A stretch of 64,000 nt of DNA from Euleptes europaea (GCF_029931775.1 NC_079312.1:10609821-10673820), one strand, 5' to 3'; positions 1 through 15,879 are shown, numbered from the stretch's first letter. Program-made: numbers and translations. The notes: generated from the letters alone by a model not told the origin.

Positions 1-214
1 CGAGCTGGGCAGTGAGCACCCTCGCCGGGCTCGCCTCCCCTCCCTCCTCTGCCAGACATGGACGGAGCGGAGGCGGCTCCCCAGGCAGATTCTCCAGTCC
101 GGCTCGGAATTCAGCATCCGGCGTATAAGACGACACCCGGCGTATAAGACGACACCCGACTTTTGAGAAGATTTTCCTGGGTTAAAAAGTAGTCTTATAC
201 GCCAGAAAATACAG
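1..214. mobile_element. End of a terminal-inverted-repeat DNA transposon (partial)
   Basis: GC-rich sequence is followed by repeated gcgtataagacgacaccc motifs and an end of the form ...cttatacgccagaaaatacagta. The other duplication copy lacks it: the sequence attgtttattatatg follows directly on other DNA at 26427. The style resembles the ccgtatatactc-type elements at 8434 and 32400. The left part lies outside the window. The superfamily is not certain. Confidence 0.5.
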
Positions 215-334
215 TAATTGTTTATTATATGTAGTTGTTCATGTGTTGCACTGTTGGGGTGGGGAGAAGGGAGGAATGCATTCTTATTCTTATTTTTTTT
301 CCTGTTGACTTTATGAGCAAGTAGAAAGCACATT

Positions 335-629
335 AGGAGCCCCGTGGCGCAGAGGGTTAAGCTGCAGTACTGCAGTCCTAGCTCTGCTCATTACCTGACT
401 TTGATCCTGACAGAAGTCGGGTCCAGGTAGCCGACTCAAGGTTGACTCAGCCATGCACCCCTCTGAGGTGGGTAAAATGAGTACCCAGTTTGCTGGTGGT
501 AAAGTGTACATGACTGGTGAAGGCTATGGCATACCATCCCATATACAAAGTCTGCCTAGTAAATGTTGGGATGTGACATCACCCCATGGGTTAGTAATGA
601 CCCGGTGCTTGCACAGGGGACTTCCTTAC
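335..629 (+). repeat. tRNA-derived SINE (type 1, 'ggagccccgtggcgcag')
   Basis: The head carries an A-box-like gtggcgcagagggttaag and a B-box-like tttgatcctgac, then the body ending in ...ggtgcttgcacagggga. The same family occurs at 26537 (the duplicated copy), 18160 and 22970. It is a Pol III-type retroposon, not a tRNA gene. Confidence 0.85.
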
Positions 630-639
630 AATTTAAAGA

Positions 640-1300
640 AGACATCAGGATTTTTACTTCATAGATATTCAATTACAATAAAGCATAATAATGTGTTTAA
701 AGTTGAAAATTGAGCTCGCGACATACGTAATGCTAAGCACTGAGATCTCAGCTGGGAAGTTCCGTGGGTCAAATTGGTCTGTATTTCTGTATGGAGTTTT
801 GACTGCAAGAGTAATAAGCAGCATCCATGGTGGTCCATTGGCAAATAAACGAGAACCCAATTGGCATGTGCCTCCACAGCTTTTTATAGTGATTCTGAAA
901 TGGACATTGAAAGGGTGCTTTGAGGATATCAGAATGATTTGAGTCATCAGATAATGTCCTTATCACAGTTTCATAACATTAAGTTGAAAGAATACATCCT
1001 TCGTTTTTAAAGTCACTTTCTACATTTTAACTCTTAAACAGACTTACTACTCCACACACACACCCTAATTTCAAGTTTGGGAAATGGGGTTTACTTGGCC
1101 TTGTCACATAGCCCCCCCTCCCCCCCTCTCAAGAAAAAACATTACATAGACAAATGAAATAATTGGCCTGGTTACATACCAACATCTAGAAAATCCATTT
1201 TTTCCATTTCGTTTGCAACCCAATTTAAATTGCAAAACCTGCCCTCCATAGTACCCTGAATGTATGATATGTGGTGTATGAGATGTGGTGCTCAAAACTT
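640..1300. other. Unrecognised sequence shared by duplication copies A and B
   Basis: No coding or repeat signature is recognised. It is nearly identical to about 26830-27500 apart from small indels, including a short (CA)n run that is longer in copy B (about 27250). It belongs to the 5' part of the duplicated block upstream of K1. Confidence 0.5.
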
Positions 1301-1302
1301 AA

Positions 1303-1800
1303 TTTTAGGGTGCAGAAGGCTCACAAATGTCCCAAACATTTCTTCACAATACAGGATTTTCAGGGGCCACCACAAATAGAAACAGGTGATACCAGAACCA
1401 GTGTGTGGACCGAGCACCACTGCATGTCCTCTTGCAGGGGACAGTAGTTCCCTATTCAAAACTTCTTTGCAATATAGGTTTCTGGGGGGGGAACGACCCA
1501 AAAAGAAGGCAGTGGTTCCAGAACCAGTGTTTGCACCAGGCACCGCTGTATGTCTTCTTGGAGGGTACAGTCTCTGGAGTGTGGGGATGTGTCATTTGGG
1601 GTGGTCCAGAGGTTATTTTGGGGTGCAGTGTCTGTATGTGCATCTGTCCTGGGTCACCCCACTTGGGAGCCGCTGGCACAAGAACCAGACTTTAGACCAG
1701 GACCCAGCATGCGCCATCTCGAAGAGCACAGTCCCCTGAATGTGGGGGTGTATAATATTTGGTGATCCAATCCATATTTTGGGGTGCAGAGCTTGTGAAT
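1303..1800. repeat. Degenerate tandem repeat, about 125-160 bp units
   Basis: Related units can be aligned on agaaccag..., ...gcatgtcctctt... and ...gtgtgggg motifs near 1394, 1519 and 1680. The phrase ttttggggtgcag recurs at about 1303 (as ttttagggtgcag), 1615 and 1778. The array is repeated at 27505-28005 and, inverted, at 25592-25905. Open frames across it in several phases look like chance products of the repeat. Confidence 0.6.
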
Positions 1801-1881
1801 TGTCATCAAAATCATTCAGCAACTAGAAATGTGAATAAGGAACTGGGAATAGGGAATGAACTGGGAATAAGGAACCAACTT

Positions 1882-2462
1882 ATACCTGACGACTTGCTAA
1901 TACAAAGAACTTTTTTGATCTATGCTACAACAGCTGCGAGACTGCTTTATGCAGCAAAATGGAAGGGGGCAGAAATTCCCGAGAAAAAAGACTGGATTGG
2001 GAAAATGTTGGAATTGGTGGAAATGGCAAAACTTACAGCCATTTTAAATGAAAAAGACAATGTTCGATTTTTAGGGGAATGGGAGGATTGGATGAAATAT
2101 TGTGAATATGAATTAAAACTGGGAAAAATGGAAGAATACTTATTAATCTGATCTAGAAGACACAATTAATATTAAGAGTTATAATCATTTATATTAATAG
2201 AAGATGTTTTATGAAAGTTAAATGAATTTATGATAGTTAAGATCAGACCAATTACGATGGGATGAATATTTTATTAAGAGGCGGAGAGAGGTGATGGGGA
2301 AGCCATAAATTTTCCTCTAATTTGTTTTTTTTTTGTTATGAATTCAAGAAATTATAACAACATAGAGTTAGAATTTTGAATTTCATATTGCTTTTATTGT
2401 TATTTACTATCATGGGAAATTTGTATTATAAAAACCAATAAAATTATTATAAAAAAAAAAAA
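1882..2462 (+). mobile_element. 5'-truncated L1 LINE, 3' end
   Basis: The first part encodes the carboxyl end of an L1 ORF2-like protein (…DWIGKMLELVEMAKLTAI…, then …WEDWMKYCEYELK…), followed by a 3' UTR ending in an A-rich tail. An 18-bp target-site duplication, ggaataaggaaccaactt, flanks it at 1864-1881 and 2463-2480. Copy B has one uninterrupted version of this site at 28070-28087, so the insertion postdates the A/B duplication or was polymorphic at the time. Confidence 0.9.
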
Positions 2463-2480
2463 GGAATAAGGAACCAACTT

Positions 2481-3054
2481 CAGCCTCCTCTTCGGCAGCA
2501 GAGTGCTGAGTGTTCTTTACCCTGCATCTCTCACCCACCAAGCCCTGAGAATCACAGGGCCTGGGTTTGTTGGGGGGGGGGGGGAAGAGAACCAAAGACA
2601 GGATGCCCTAAATTAGGCCAATTAACATTTGCTAAGATGGATGCAAACTTAAGAGTAGCACAGAAAGCTTCTGCAGAAAAAGATGTTTAAAGCAGAAACC
2701 TACGAAATTACGATTTCTGTGTATGTTTGCAGTTACACGTGAAAGGTCGTTCTGTTGTTGAATTTGACTGGTATACAGTCAAATTGGTCATTCCTCCCCC
2801 CCCCCCCATTTAATTGGACTTGGCCAAAAGAAGCCCACTGCTGTGCATTTTTCTGAATTTGTATTTCTTGGAAACTTTCAGTATATTCTACTTGTCAGAG
2901 GTTGGGAAAAAACAATGTATACAATTGTCATTGCTGTTGGTTTGATGTACATAATTCATTTAGTCAGTTGACTGGTCAATGGGATTCTTCTTTGTTTCTT
3001 GAATGCTTGGGGACAGGAATAGATGATCAAATGGGCCATCTTTTCCTCTTTCAG
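2481..3054 (+). other. Intron sequence leading to gene A K1
   Basis: Homologous sequence precedes every KRAB exon in the window (28088-28653, 43910-44420, 55140-55468). It includes a C/G homopolymer run near 2800 and the shared phrase aatttgtatttcttgg. It ends in the polypyrimidine tract ttttcctctttcag, which serves as the K1 acceptor. No coding sequence is seen. Confidence 0.6.
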
Positions 3055-3184
3055 AGATCCCTGCTGTCTTTTGAGGAGGTAGCCGTGTTCTTCACGGAGG
3101 AGGAATGGGCTCTGCTGGATCCAGGCCAAAGAAAACTCTTCTGGGAAGTTATGGAGGAAAATTCTGAGAATGTGGCCTCTCTAG
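3055..3184 (+). CDS. Gene A KRAB exon 1 (K1)
   Basis: This 130-nt exon encodes a KRAB-A box, the transcription-repression module of KRAB zinc-finger proteins, which acts in the nucleus and in mammals recruits TRIM28. It reads [20 protein letters not shown], then [20 protein letters not shown] and VASL. It lies between acceptor ttttcctctttcag and donor gtaagt. It starts in phase 0 and leaves one base over (phase 1), which fits the zinc-finger exon at 10579. It belongs to the K1 class ([10 protein letters not shown]), distinct from the K2 class (KLYWEVMKE) further downstream. Relative to the mammalian consensus, DV reads EV and the MLE motif reads MEE. The matching start-codon exon must lie left of the window. 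No KRAB-B exon was recognised. Confidence 0.88.
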
Positions 3185-3240
3185 GTAAGTATTTTTTCCT
3201 TTTTATTGTGAATGCAGAAGAGAAGGGTGGGGGTGGCAGC

Positions 3241-5523
3241 TTTGTCATGGGCTAGGATCAACATGAAGAATAATATGCTCATAGAATCCCATATCAAACT
3301 CTTAGATGTATAAAATGAAGCAGAATAATGCTGTGATATATTATTGTAATGATTATTCAGTGCTTGTTCTCAGTACTTCTCTGAGGAGGGCATGGTTTGC
3401 AGCTCTCTGTTACAAGGTCATGAGCTGGGTATAGTCGCCTGCCATGTGGATGTGTGAGACACCAGCACTACTTATCAGAGGCAAAGGGATTCACTTTGTT
3501 TTATGAGTTGAGCTGATAGTGCTGTCTTGGAGCAATGTCATGAACTAAAGGGTCTTGCTCCTCTAGGAGTGAGAGCTCCTCTCAAGGTCAGATAAGAAGT
3601 GAGGAGATGTTTAAATATCCTGTGAAACTGCTGACTGTGAACTGTATGATGTAATGGTGTGGTAGGTTAGCCTTTCTCGCAGCTGCTAACCTAGAGAAAT
3701 AGACTATTCTCCTTATTGTATCCTTGCCAAAGATGCAGTTCTAACGCATTGTCAAGGACAAACCTCCCATTCTACAGGTACAGAAGCACCACAACCCTGT
3801 ATTCGACAGGTGCAGGAGACAAGCATTCCAAGGATTCCCAGGTGCAAGAGCACCATAACCAGGGGTGTGGAAGCCCTGCCACATACTGCAGGAACATCTT
3901 CCCTTAGATAACCATTGATCTGGAGAGGATATAAGGGAGAGCCAAACACGCAGAAGGCAGAAGTGTGAGTGGAGAACAACAATGGTTGTCTGTCCATTTG
4001 CTTTCTCCCTCTCTTGCATGAGACGTAAGAACTGAGTTATCGGAGGGCAGCATGTCTGTCTGGCCATGGCTCATTCCATCATTCCATTTCTTGCGTGAGA
4101 TGGAACTCTAACATTTCACAAGCTTCACTGTGAGAATGGGAAAGACTCCTCTTGAAGGAGACTCATTTCAAGATGACAGAAATGAATGCTTGCAGACTAT
4201 TCCATAAGATGGAGGCTCTTACAATTCCCACTAACCTTAATGTGGATCTAAGAGTATTGGATCATTCCATATTTGGAAACACTGACATCTCATTAATTCT
4301 AGCAAGGATTGATGGGTTCTCACTAAAAGATCTAAATGGTCTAGCTTGGCTTTCCTTGCAAAACATGGAAGTTGTGAAACCCAGAGCTTCGTTAATACAG
4401 GTCCTTCACAGAGCTGAAGAGACTAAGAATATAATTCATGGAGATACTCTTAGAGATTCCTCTAACCAACCAGAGTTATCTCTCAGGGCAAGAGCCAGAC
4501 GTTTTCCCAACAACACAGGGGAAGCTTCTGCACTCAGTGACATGATAGTGCATACACAGAAACTCTTTCACAGAACTGTAGGTTCACATACCGATCTCTC
4601 TACAATTGGCATATAGAGAGACTTCAGAGGTTTAAGAACAACTCTTGAATAATAAAGCTACACATAGCTACAAAGCACTGACTGATTTCAGCTTTGCATA
4701 CACATAAACCTGTTCCTAACATGGATCAGAGGCCTTTACATAGGCTGAGAATAATGTAAGAATTCTCCATGGTTTCCTAAAACTGACATGGACTACTTAA
4801 AGAGCTTTTTGACTACAGCTCTCATATAAACTAGGAACCAGAGATTCTCTGACCTTTGCATGTCCCAAAGATGTATTGTAAGAACATGGAAATATTGGAA
4901 TAATACAATGTCCTTACAGAAAAAGGTTTGCATATCCTGAAAATTAATAAAGGTCCTAATTTATGTTTAAGCCTTTACAAAGCTCCCTAAACTAAGCATA
5001 TGAGCTGGTGAGATTTAGAAATAATATGAGATTATACTTGGATTACTACAATTTATGTCTTACATTTCAGGTACTCTGAATTAAGATGCTTTTAACTATC
5101 ACAGGTCTTTTTCCCCTTGGTACTAATCATATTTTACAGGATTTTTGTAACTGTTATATTCCTGAATGAGAGTACATTACAGGTTTAAGGTTTGAACCCT
5201 TATATGGAGAAATATAAAGAAACATAGAAACTGCTTAAGGTTGTTTATGATTGCTTGCATATATGACATGTAAAAGAATCATAATGTTTGTACTTTATGA
5301 CATGTTTTGAGAGTGTGTAAATATTCACATGCATACATTTTATGTGAAATAAATGGTAAAATGAAAACCACTGTTTATAAATTTACTGTCACATTTCAGT
5401 AGAAAGCCTACTTTGGTAGGAATCTTTCAGTCCTGCTTATTGGGTAACTGGCTGAATAATATATCAGTTCTCAGGAAGTGGTCCTTTCTAAGAGCCTAGT
5501 TACTTTAACAGCATGACCCGAGA
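3241..5523. repeat. Unclassified 2.3-kb interspersed element
   Basis: The block interrupts sequence that is continuous after K1 of gene C (about 44600-44640). It is flanked by a short direct repeat, cagc, at 3237-3240 and 5524-5527. It contains a 154-codon open frame at 4152-4616 of unknown product and a TATA-like gatataaggg near 3927. Its last 100 bp resemble the end of the element at about 15880-16840. The same insertion sits in copy B (28839-31121), so it predates that duplication. It could be an LTR-type fossil, but no diagnostic domain was recognised. It looks decayed. Confidence 0.5.
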
Positions 5524-5527
5524 CAGC

Positions 5528-6430
5528 TTCCGTTGGCCCTCTTGAATTTCTGGACATAGTTGTATTTGCCACAGAGGAAAGGGTGGAGGTCCCACAACTG
5601 GAATCTTACAGCATCTGAAAAAGAGAGCATTCAACATTTCATGCTGTAAAGAGCAATCTGTTGATCAAGAGGGCTCTGATTGGGAGAGACGGACAATCTC
5701 CAGTAACATTGCAGCTAACAACAAATCCCTGCAGCTCCTATTTTCTTCTCTGTCCTTTCCATTTTGATGCAGAGTGGCTATTCCACAGTCCTTTGTTTGA
5801 GTGACTGAGGCTGATAGAAGGAGAAGGTCTTCTTGATTTGGCTAGGCCAGAGGAAGGCTCCTCCCTCAGTGGCAGAGCTCCTGTTCTGCATCTGGAAAGT
5901 CTGGAGTTCCATCCATGGCGTTTGAAAAAGGGTTGAACCCGGAGGGTCTTTGGTTGCAAGGCTGGGAAAGGTCTGCGACCCTCCTGAGGCACCACCCCTT
6001 GGGGAGAATCAGCTGGAAAATGTGTGGTTTTCAGTTTTGTTCTTGTGGTATAAGCCTTCCCTTCAGTGCCAAGATGTTCTGAGGGTAGGAAGCTGCACCA
6101 AATCTCCAGGAATTTTCCAGCACGGTGTTTACAGTCCTATCTCTGCTTTCTGACGAAAGGTTTGCGGCAATACTTTACAAAGGAACAGCCTCAGAGATCA
6201 TTATTTCCAGGCAGACGATAGGCAAAATGAAACGTATAACAAACGTCCTATTGCCTTTCGTCCCTGTGGGGTCCCAAAGTCACTGCTGTGAGGTAAGTTT
6301 TGTATTAAGCCTGAAGGGGACAGAAATCACCCAAGCAGATGGTTTCAGAAAACAGCTGCCCCACACAGTGACAAATAAACAATGAAACTTTATTTCCCAC
6401 GTTCCCAAATAGTTCAGGTTTTGTATTCTG
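5528..6430 (+). other. Conserved intronic and promoter-proximal sequence, gene A
   Basis: This is host-type sequence downstream of K1. It is also present in copy B (31126-32050) and partly in gene C (44610-45100 and 47600-47830). It leads into the P2 block. No exon was recognised, although a gtgaggtaagttttgta stretch near 6290 resembles a splice donor and is conserved at 31880 and 47653. Confidence 0.45.
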
Positions 6431-6450
6431 TTTGGGTCTAGTTGCGGGGA

Positions 6451-6475
6451 ACTACATTTCCCAGACGACCTTGCG
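6451..6475 (+). promoter_or_regulatory. ZNF143/THAP11-type promoter motif, gene A P2
   Basis: ACTACATTTCCCAGACGACC followed by TTGCG resembles the vertebrate SBS core-promoter motif (ACTACAATTCCCAGAATGC type). It lies about 105 bp upstream of the first ATG of the P2 leader. The same motif precedes each P1 and P2 block in the window. Confidence 0.65.
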
Positions 6476-6638
6476 AGCACCAGAGAAGTCAACCCTGCCT
6501 TTCCTAGGTGTCCATGGGGTGGTTTTTCCAGAAGGCGGAGAAGGAAGTGCATGGAATGGGCAGTTCCACGGGGTCTCTCTTCTTTCTCGTTTCCTCCGGC
6601 CTGAGGGAGAATTTGGCTCTCACACCTCTGCAGGAAAG
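6476..6638 (+). other. Gene A P2 first-exon-like block
   Basis: This is a paralogue of the P1 coding exon. It ends in a strong donor, caggaaag|gtgagt, at 6638. The ATG aligned with the P1 start is at 6556, and 83 nt follow to the donor, so the exon ends in phase 2. Splicing to K2 would put the KRAB box out of frame and stop after about 36 codons. A further upstream ATG at 6514 is in the same frame. The frame that would match K2 has no ATG here. It may be a non-coding or micropeptide leader, an alternative promoter, or a decayed first exon. B and C keep the same 83-nt geometry. Confidence 0.55.
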
Positions 6639-7357
<719 letters not shown>

Positions 7358-7426
7358 TAAAGAGAAATGTGTTGATGAAGAGGTCTCTGATGTGGAGAGA
7401 GGTACAATATCTGGTTAGTTTAGAAT

Positions 7427-8015
7427 CATAGAGTTGGAAAGGGCCATACATGCCATCTACTCCAAGTGTGCTCAATGCAGGATCAATCTAGATCATCCCA
7501 GACAAGTGTTCATCTGACCGTTGCTTTTAGACTGCCAGCAAGGGGGAGCTCATCACCCCCCCAGCCCATTCCAATGAGAAAGGCTGCACTACTCCTATTA
7601 TAAAATAAAATTACTATTTAGCCTTTCCGTCCCTCATTGATACCTATTATTGGGTATGGGACAGACTTTCAAATACATCAAGAGAGCAATTGTGTCCCCA
7701 CTCAGTCTCTTCCTGACTGAGCATTCCCAAGTTCCTCAGCCTATCCTCGAAGGGCTTGGTCTCCAGGGCCCTGATCCTCCTTGTTGCTCTGCTCTTCACC
7801 CGCTCCATTCTGTCCACATCCCTTTTGCAGTGAGGCCTCCAGAACTGCACACAGAACTGTCTGGGTGCAGCCTGACCTATTTTGAATATAGCAAGACTAT
7901 GACATGTTTCAATTTACATGTTGTGCCTCTGTGGATAGACCATAAGACCGCATAAGCCTTTTTTTGCAGCTGTTTTGTAGAGGGGAGATATTTCCCATCC
8001 TCTCTTTGCTGTGGC
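7427..8015 (-). mobile_element. CR1 LINE 3' fragment (minus)
   Basis: It begins with the CR1 terminus in reverse (aatcatagagttggaaaggg) and continues through the reverse complement of the reverse-transcriptase carboxyl end (…FWRPHCKRDVDRMERVKSRA… on the minus strand). The orthologous insertion in copy B is at about 33596-34186. Confidence 0.85.
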
Positions 8016-8209
8016 ACTTTTCACCACTAGTGGAAGAAAAAAGAGGAGAATAAAACCCAACCTGAAAACAAAAGCTGGGTACCTGGGGTTGGGTGAGAGG
8101 AAAATTTATGTAAGTCTATGTGGAAATATTACAAATATATTTTATTAGAAGCGCTGTACAGATTTTAAAATTCTTTAGAAGCATTAAAATGGCTCAATGG
8201 CCACTGGGA

Positions 8210-8277
8210 TTTTGTTGTAGTACTGTAAAACATAATAATACAGCTGTATTATTATGTTTTACAGTAGTACAACAAAA
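8210..8277. repeat. Near-perfect 68-bp hairpin
   Basis: Two 34-bp arms meet at 8243/8244 with one mismatch and no loop. It lies inside the Penelope-like element and could be a remnant of an inverted junction of that element. Confidence 0.8.
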
Positions 8278-8433
8278 ACCCAATATACCAGTTGTTTGAA
8301 TAATTGAGAATAAGTAAGTATTTCTAAAACATTTTTAACTAAACCTATATAATGGGCTTTCAAACAGATGGCAACTAACCCATTTCTCTTCTATCTTTTC
8401 AGACAACATATTCACTTACCTGGTTGGGTTTTA

Positions 8434-9231
8434 CCGTATATACTCATGTATAAGCCGACCCGCGTATAAGCCGAGGTGCCTAATTTTACCCCAAAAATGT
8501 GGAAAAATTAGGCACCCGTGTATAAGCCGAGGGTCGGCTTACACAATGCCCCTGCCCCAGGTCGCCCTCCCGCCCGGCCTCCCGGGCCCTCCAGACCCAC
8601 CCTGACCCCAGTGCCACCCCCTCCCGGGCCCTCCACACCCACCCTGACCCCAGCGCCACCCTAGGGGGGAGGGTGAAGAGCCCCTGAAACCCTTACTCAC
8701 TGGGAGGACGAGGCCCGCTGATCAGCTGGAGGTGGCGGCAGAAAAGGCACGCAGGCTGGAGGTGGCAGCGGGGCCCTGCCTGAGCGCAGGCAGGCCTCTC
8801 CCAGGCCGCAGAGAAGGTGCGGGGTGGCGGCGGGGGGGGGGGGGCGGAGGGCCTGCCTGCACTCAGGCAGGCCCTGCAGGCCTCTCCCAGGCCGCAGAGA
8901 AGGCGCGGGGGGGCCGCGGGGGGGGGGGCCGCGGGGCCTGCCTGCACTCAGGCAGGCCCTGCAGGCCTCTCCCAGGCCGCAGAGAAGGCGCGGGGGGCGG
9001 GGGGGGCGGCGGGGCCTGCTGCACTCACGCAGGCCCTGCAGGCCTCTCCCAGGCCGCAGAGAAGGCGTGCGGGATGGCGGCGGCAGCGGCAGTAAGTTCC
9101 CCCTCCCTCTATCCCTCCTCCCTCCTCTCCCCTCCCCTCGCCTACCGTATTGACCCGCGTATAAGCCAAGTTGGCTTTTTTCAGCCCTTTTTTTGGGCTG
9201 AAAAACTCGGCTTATACGCGAGTATATACGG
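8434..9231. mobile_element. 798-bp TIR DNA transposon with TA target site
   Basis: The terminal inverted repeats read ccgtatatactcatgtataa on the left and, in reverse, ccgtatatactcgcgtataa on the right. A TA dinucleotide flanks each side. The interior is GC-rich minisatellite DNA. A second internal end-like motif occurs at 9144 (accgtattgacccgcgtata). There is no transposase. TA duplication suggests Tc1/mariner-like mobilisation, but the superfamily is inferred. Confidence 0.75.
8740..9075. repeat. GC-rich minisatellite, about 80-bp units
   Basis: Roughly four units contain the phrase ggcctctcccaggccgcaga followed by a poly-G stretch. Long frames open in every phase here are compositional and are not genes. 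Confidence 0.8.
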
Positions 9232-9498
9232 TAAACTGTTTGTATTTTATATTTGTATTGGTTCACATCACTGTATTTCGATATATGTGTGCAGATTTTA
9301 GAAAAGGTTTTAACTAACCACTGATGAAGGCCCTAGAGGCTGAAACGCATTTGGGTTTGTGGTTACAGATATCAACCTTACGTTTGGCCATTGTGCCATT
9401 TTAATGCTTTTAAAGAATTTTAAAAACTGTATAGCGCTTCTAATAAAATATATTTGTAATATTTCCACATAGACTTACATAAATTTACTTTTCACCAC

Positions 9499-13318
<3,820 letters not shown>

Positions 13319-15850
13319 GTCTAGAGCATCCGTGACGTGCTTGTCCAGCCTCTGCTTAAAGACTGCCAGTGATGGGGAGCTCACCACCTTCCTAGGTAGC
13401 TGATTTAAACAATTTTCCCCTAATATCCAGCTGGTACCTTTCCACTCTCAATTTAAACGCATAATTCTATCTTCTGCTGCCAACAGGAACAGCTACTTGT
13501 CCTCCTCTTAAGTGGCAGCCTTTCAAATATTTAAAGAGAGCAATTATGTTTCCCCTCAACCTCCTCTTCTCCAGACTAAACATTCCCAACTCCCTCACTA
13601 TCCTAGAGTCAAGCCCACAGTCCTCTAGTTTACCAGTTAGTCTGTTAGAACATTACTGAAATCCAGGTAAGTCGCATTTACCACAATTTCTCAATCCAGT
13701 AAGCTCGTCACTCAATCAAATAAGAAAACGAGGTTGGTCTGGCAGGACCTGTTGGGGACAAATCCGTGCTGACTTCCCTGGATCTCCAAGTTTTCCTTCT
13801 GATGCTTGTAGATTGATCTCTTTAATATCTTCTGCAGTATCTTCCCTGGGATAGACTGACCTGTAGTTTCCTGGGTCGTCCCTCTTTCCTCTTTTGAAAA
13901 TAGGGCTAACATTTGCCCTCCTCCAGTCTTGTGGCATGTCTCCTGTCCTCCAAGACAAAGCCTCTGCAGGATCTCTAGAAAGTTCTTTGAGCACTCTCGG
14001 GGGCCCAGGAGATTTGTACTCATACAATGCAGCCGGGTGCTTCTCTTTGTTCATGTCCACCAGCAGCCCTGACGTCTTGCCTTGCTTACTATTATCACTA
14101 GATGAGCCTGTTCTCTTTTTCAGGGGAAAACTGAGGCAAAGTAGGCACTGAGCCTTTCTGCTTTCTTTCTGTCCTCTGTCACAATTTCTCCATTTTCACC
14201 CAACTGTGTGCCTATAGCCTCTTTTCCCTTGCGTTTCCTCCTCACAAATCTAAAGAAAGTTTTCTTGTAGCGAGCCTCCCTGGCCAGCCTCAGCTCACTT
14301 TGAGCGTTTGCTCAATGAGCGTTCGCCTCTCTGATGGCTGACCTACGGTGCCTAGCAACCCACAGATACTCTTCTTTAGAGGTATGTCCTTGCCTCCATT
14401 TCTTGAACATTTCCTCTTTTCTCCATTAGCTCATCATGGAGTTCTCTGATCATCCACACTAGCTTTTTTGATCCCCTACAGTGTTTCCTTCTTGTTGGAA
14501 TAGTGAAGGCTTGAGCTTGCAAGAGCTCATATTTTGGGAGAGCCCACCCTTCCCTTGCTCCTTCCCCTTCTAGCAGTCTTGCCCATGGAATGATTCTCAT
14601 TAGGCCTCTGAGTTTATTAAAATCTGCCCTACCAAAATCAAACAAGTGTGGGTGGCTATGAACCTCCTTGGTCCCCCACAACAAAACGAATTCTAGGAGA
14701 ACATGATCGCTTCTCCCTAAGGTCCCCACCGCCTTCACCTCATCTACCATCTCTTGCCTGTGGGTCAATATTAAGTCAAGTATGGCTGAGCCCCTCGTAG
14801 CTACAGCCACCATTTGGAGGGCAGCATCCACCTCCTCAACCTAGTAATCCCTCTCCTCACATACATCACCATTCCACCACCTCTTTGACCTGTTCAGTTC
14901 TTCTAGAACAACTCGTATCCATCCAGTACTACATTCCAGTCATGGGAATCCTCCCACCAAGTTTCTGTAATCCCTACTAAATCATATCTCTGACTGCATT
15001 AGAAGTTCAAGCTCTTCCGTCGTATTGCTGAAGCTTTGGCCAATGGTGCATAGACACCTGAAGCCCTGCACCTTTGTCTCCTTTAGACCCGCCCCTCCCA
15101 GGTGGGCCTCTGCTGTTTGCTCTCCCTCATTTAAATCCCTATGTTGATCATCTCCGTTCCCTTGCGGTATTGGTTTAAAGCCCTCTTGATGAATCTCCCC
15201 AGGTTTCTTCCCAAAATATTCTTCCCTGACCGTGAAAGGTGAATTCCATCGCATGCGAGTAGGTTGTCGTCCAGAGAACCCAACCCATGGTCCCCGAATC
15301 CAAATCGCTCCTGCCTGCACCACCAACGCAGACAGTCATTCACCTTCGTTATCTTACGTTCCTGTCATATTCCCCTTACTCAGACAGGAAGGACTGAAGA
15401 GAACACCACTTGCGCCACCGTTCCCTTCTGCTTCCTCCCGAGAGCTTCATAGTCAGCCTTAATGTTTTCTGTTGTGTTCATGGCTGTGTCGTTGGTTCCC
15501 ACATGGACCATCACAAATGGGTAATGAACTTGAGGTGTGGCCAGTGTTGGTATCTGCTCTACAATATCTTTAATTTTCGCCCCTGGAAAGCAACATACCT
15601 CCCGGGCCATGGGGTCAGGCCTGGACACCTGACATTCTATACCCCTCAATAGGGAGTCACCAACAACCAACACCTTTCTTTCCCTTACAGTGCTATTTCT
15701 TCATGTCTCTCTATTCTCCTCCCTCTGTCTTCCTTGTGCTTGTGATTCTTCTGCTGGCAGCGTTTCCAGCTCTGCCACCCCCACAAGGACCTGGAATCTA
15801 TTCCTGAGTTCAAATGGCACAGAGTACCATCTTGCTAAACGCCTTTGGGG
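13319..15850 (-). mobile_element. CR1 LINE, long decayed copy (minus)
   Basis: Read on the minus strand, an ORF1-like SGNH-esterase region comes first (15673-15000; GDSLLRG and VHVGTNDT motifs). Next comes an ORF2 endonuclease end (14831-14376; GRSDHVLLEF), a reverse-transcriptase part (14060-13712; QHGFVPNRSCQTNL), and the 3' end at 13319. It holds many stops and frame changes and internal losses, so it is inactive. Copy B keeps only its two ends because about 1.8 kb was lost there. The left hAT junction shows that the hAT inserted into this CR1. Confidence 0.88.
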
Positions 15851-15879
15851 ACATCCTGAAACGCTCTGTTATAGGCTTT

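Larger units (their letters stand above)
8028..9486. mobile_element. Penelope-like element with long inverted ends
   Basis: A 12-bp target-site duplication, acttttcaccac, flanks the insertion (8016-8027 and 9487-9498). Copy B has the single empty site at 34187-34198. The ends carry an inverted repeat of about 90 bp (8103-8195 against 9392-9486). An internal stretch, gatgaaggccctagaggctg followed by aaacgcattt, resembles the terminal region of vertebrate Penelope elements. No reverse transcriptase remains. A TIR element is nested at 8434-9231. It inserted after the A/B duplication. Confidence 0.65.

Noticed and set aside
335-470. tRNA gene in the type-1, 2 or 3 repeats
   Set aside because: A- and B-box-like words are present, but no cloverleaf can be formed and long SINE bodies follow.
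1386-1765. Proline/glycine-rich frames of 71-117 codons
   Set aside because: They fall in a degenerate tandem repeat that also occurs inverted, and no frame is favoured.
6432-6638. P2 leader as an in-frame start for K2
   Set aside because: The frame that matches K2 begins with a TTG and has no ATG; the conserved ATG is in another phase.
8693-9301. Long overlapping open frames on both strands (up to 189 codons)
   Set aside because: They lie in a GC-rich minisatellite inside a TIR transposon. All phases are open because of composition and repeat length, with no domain.
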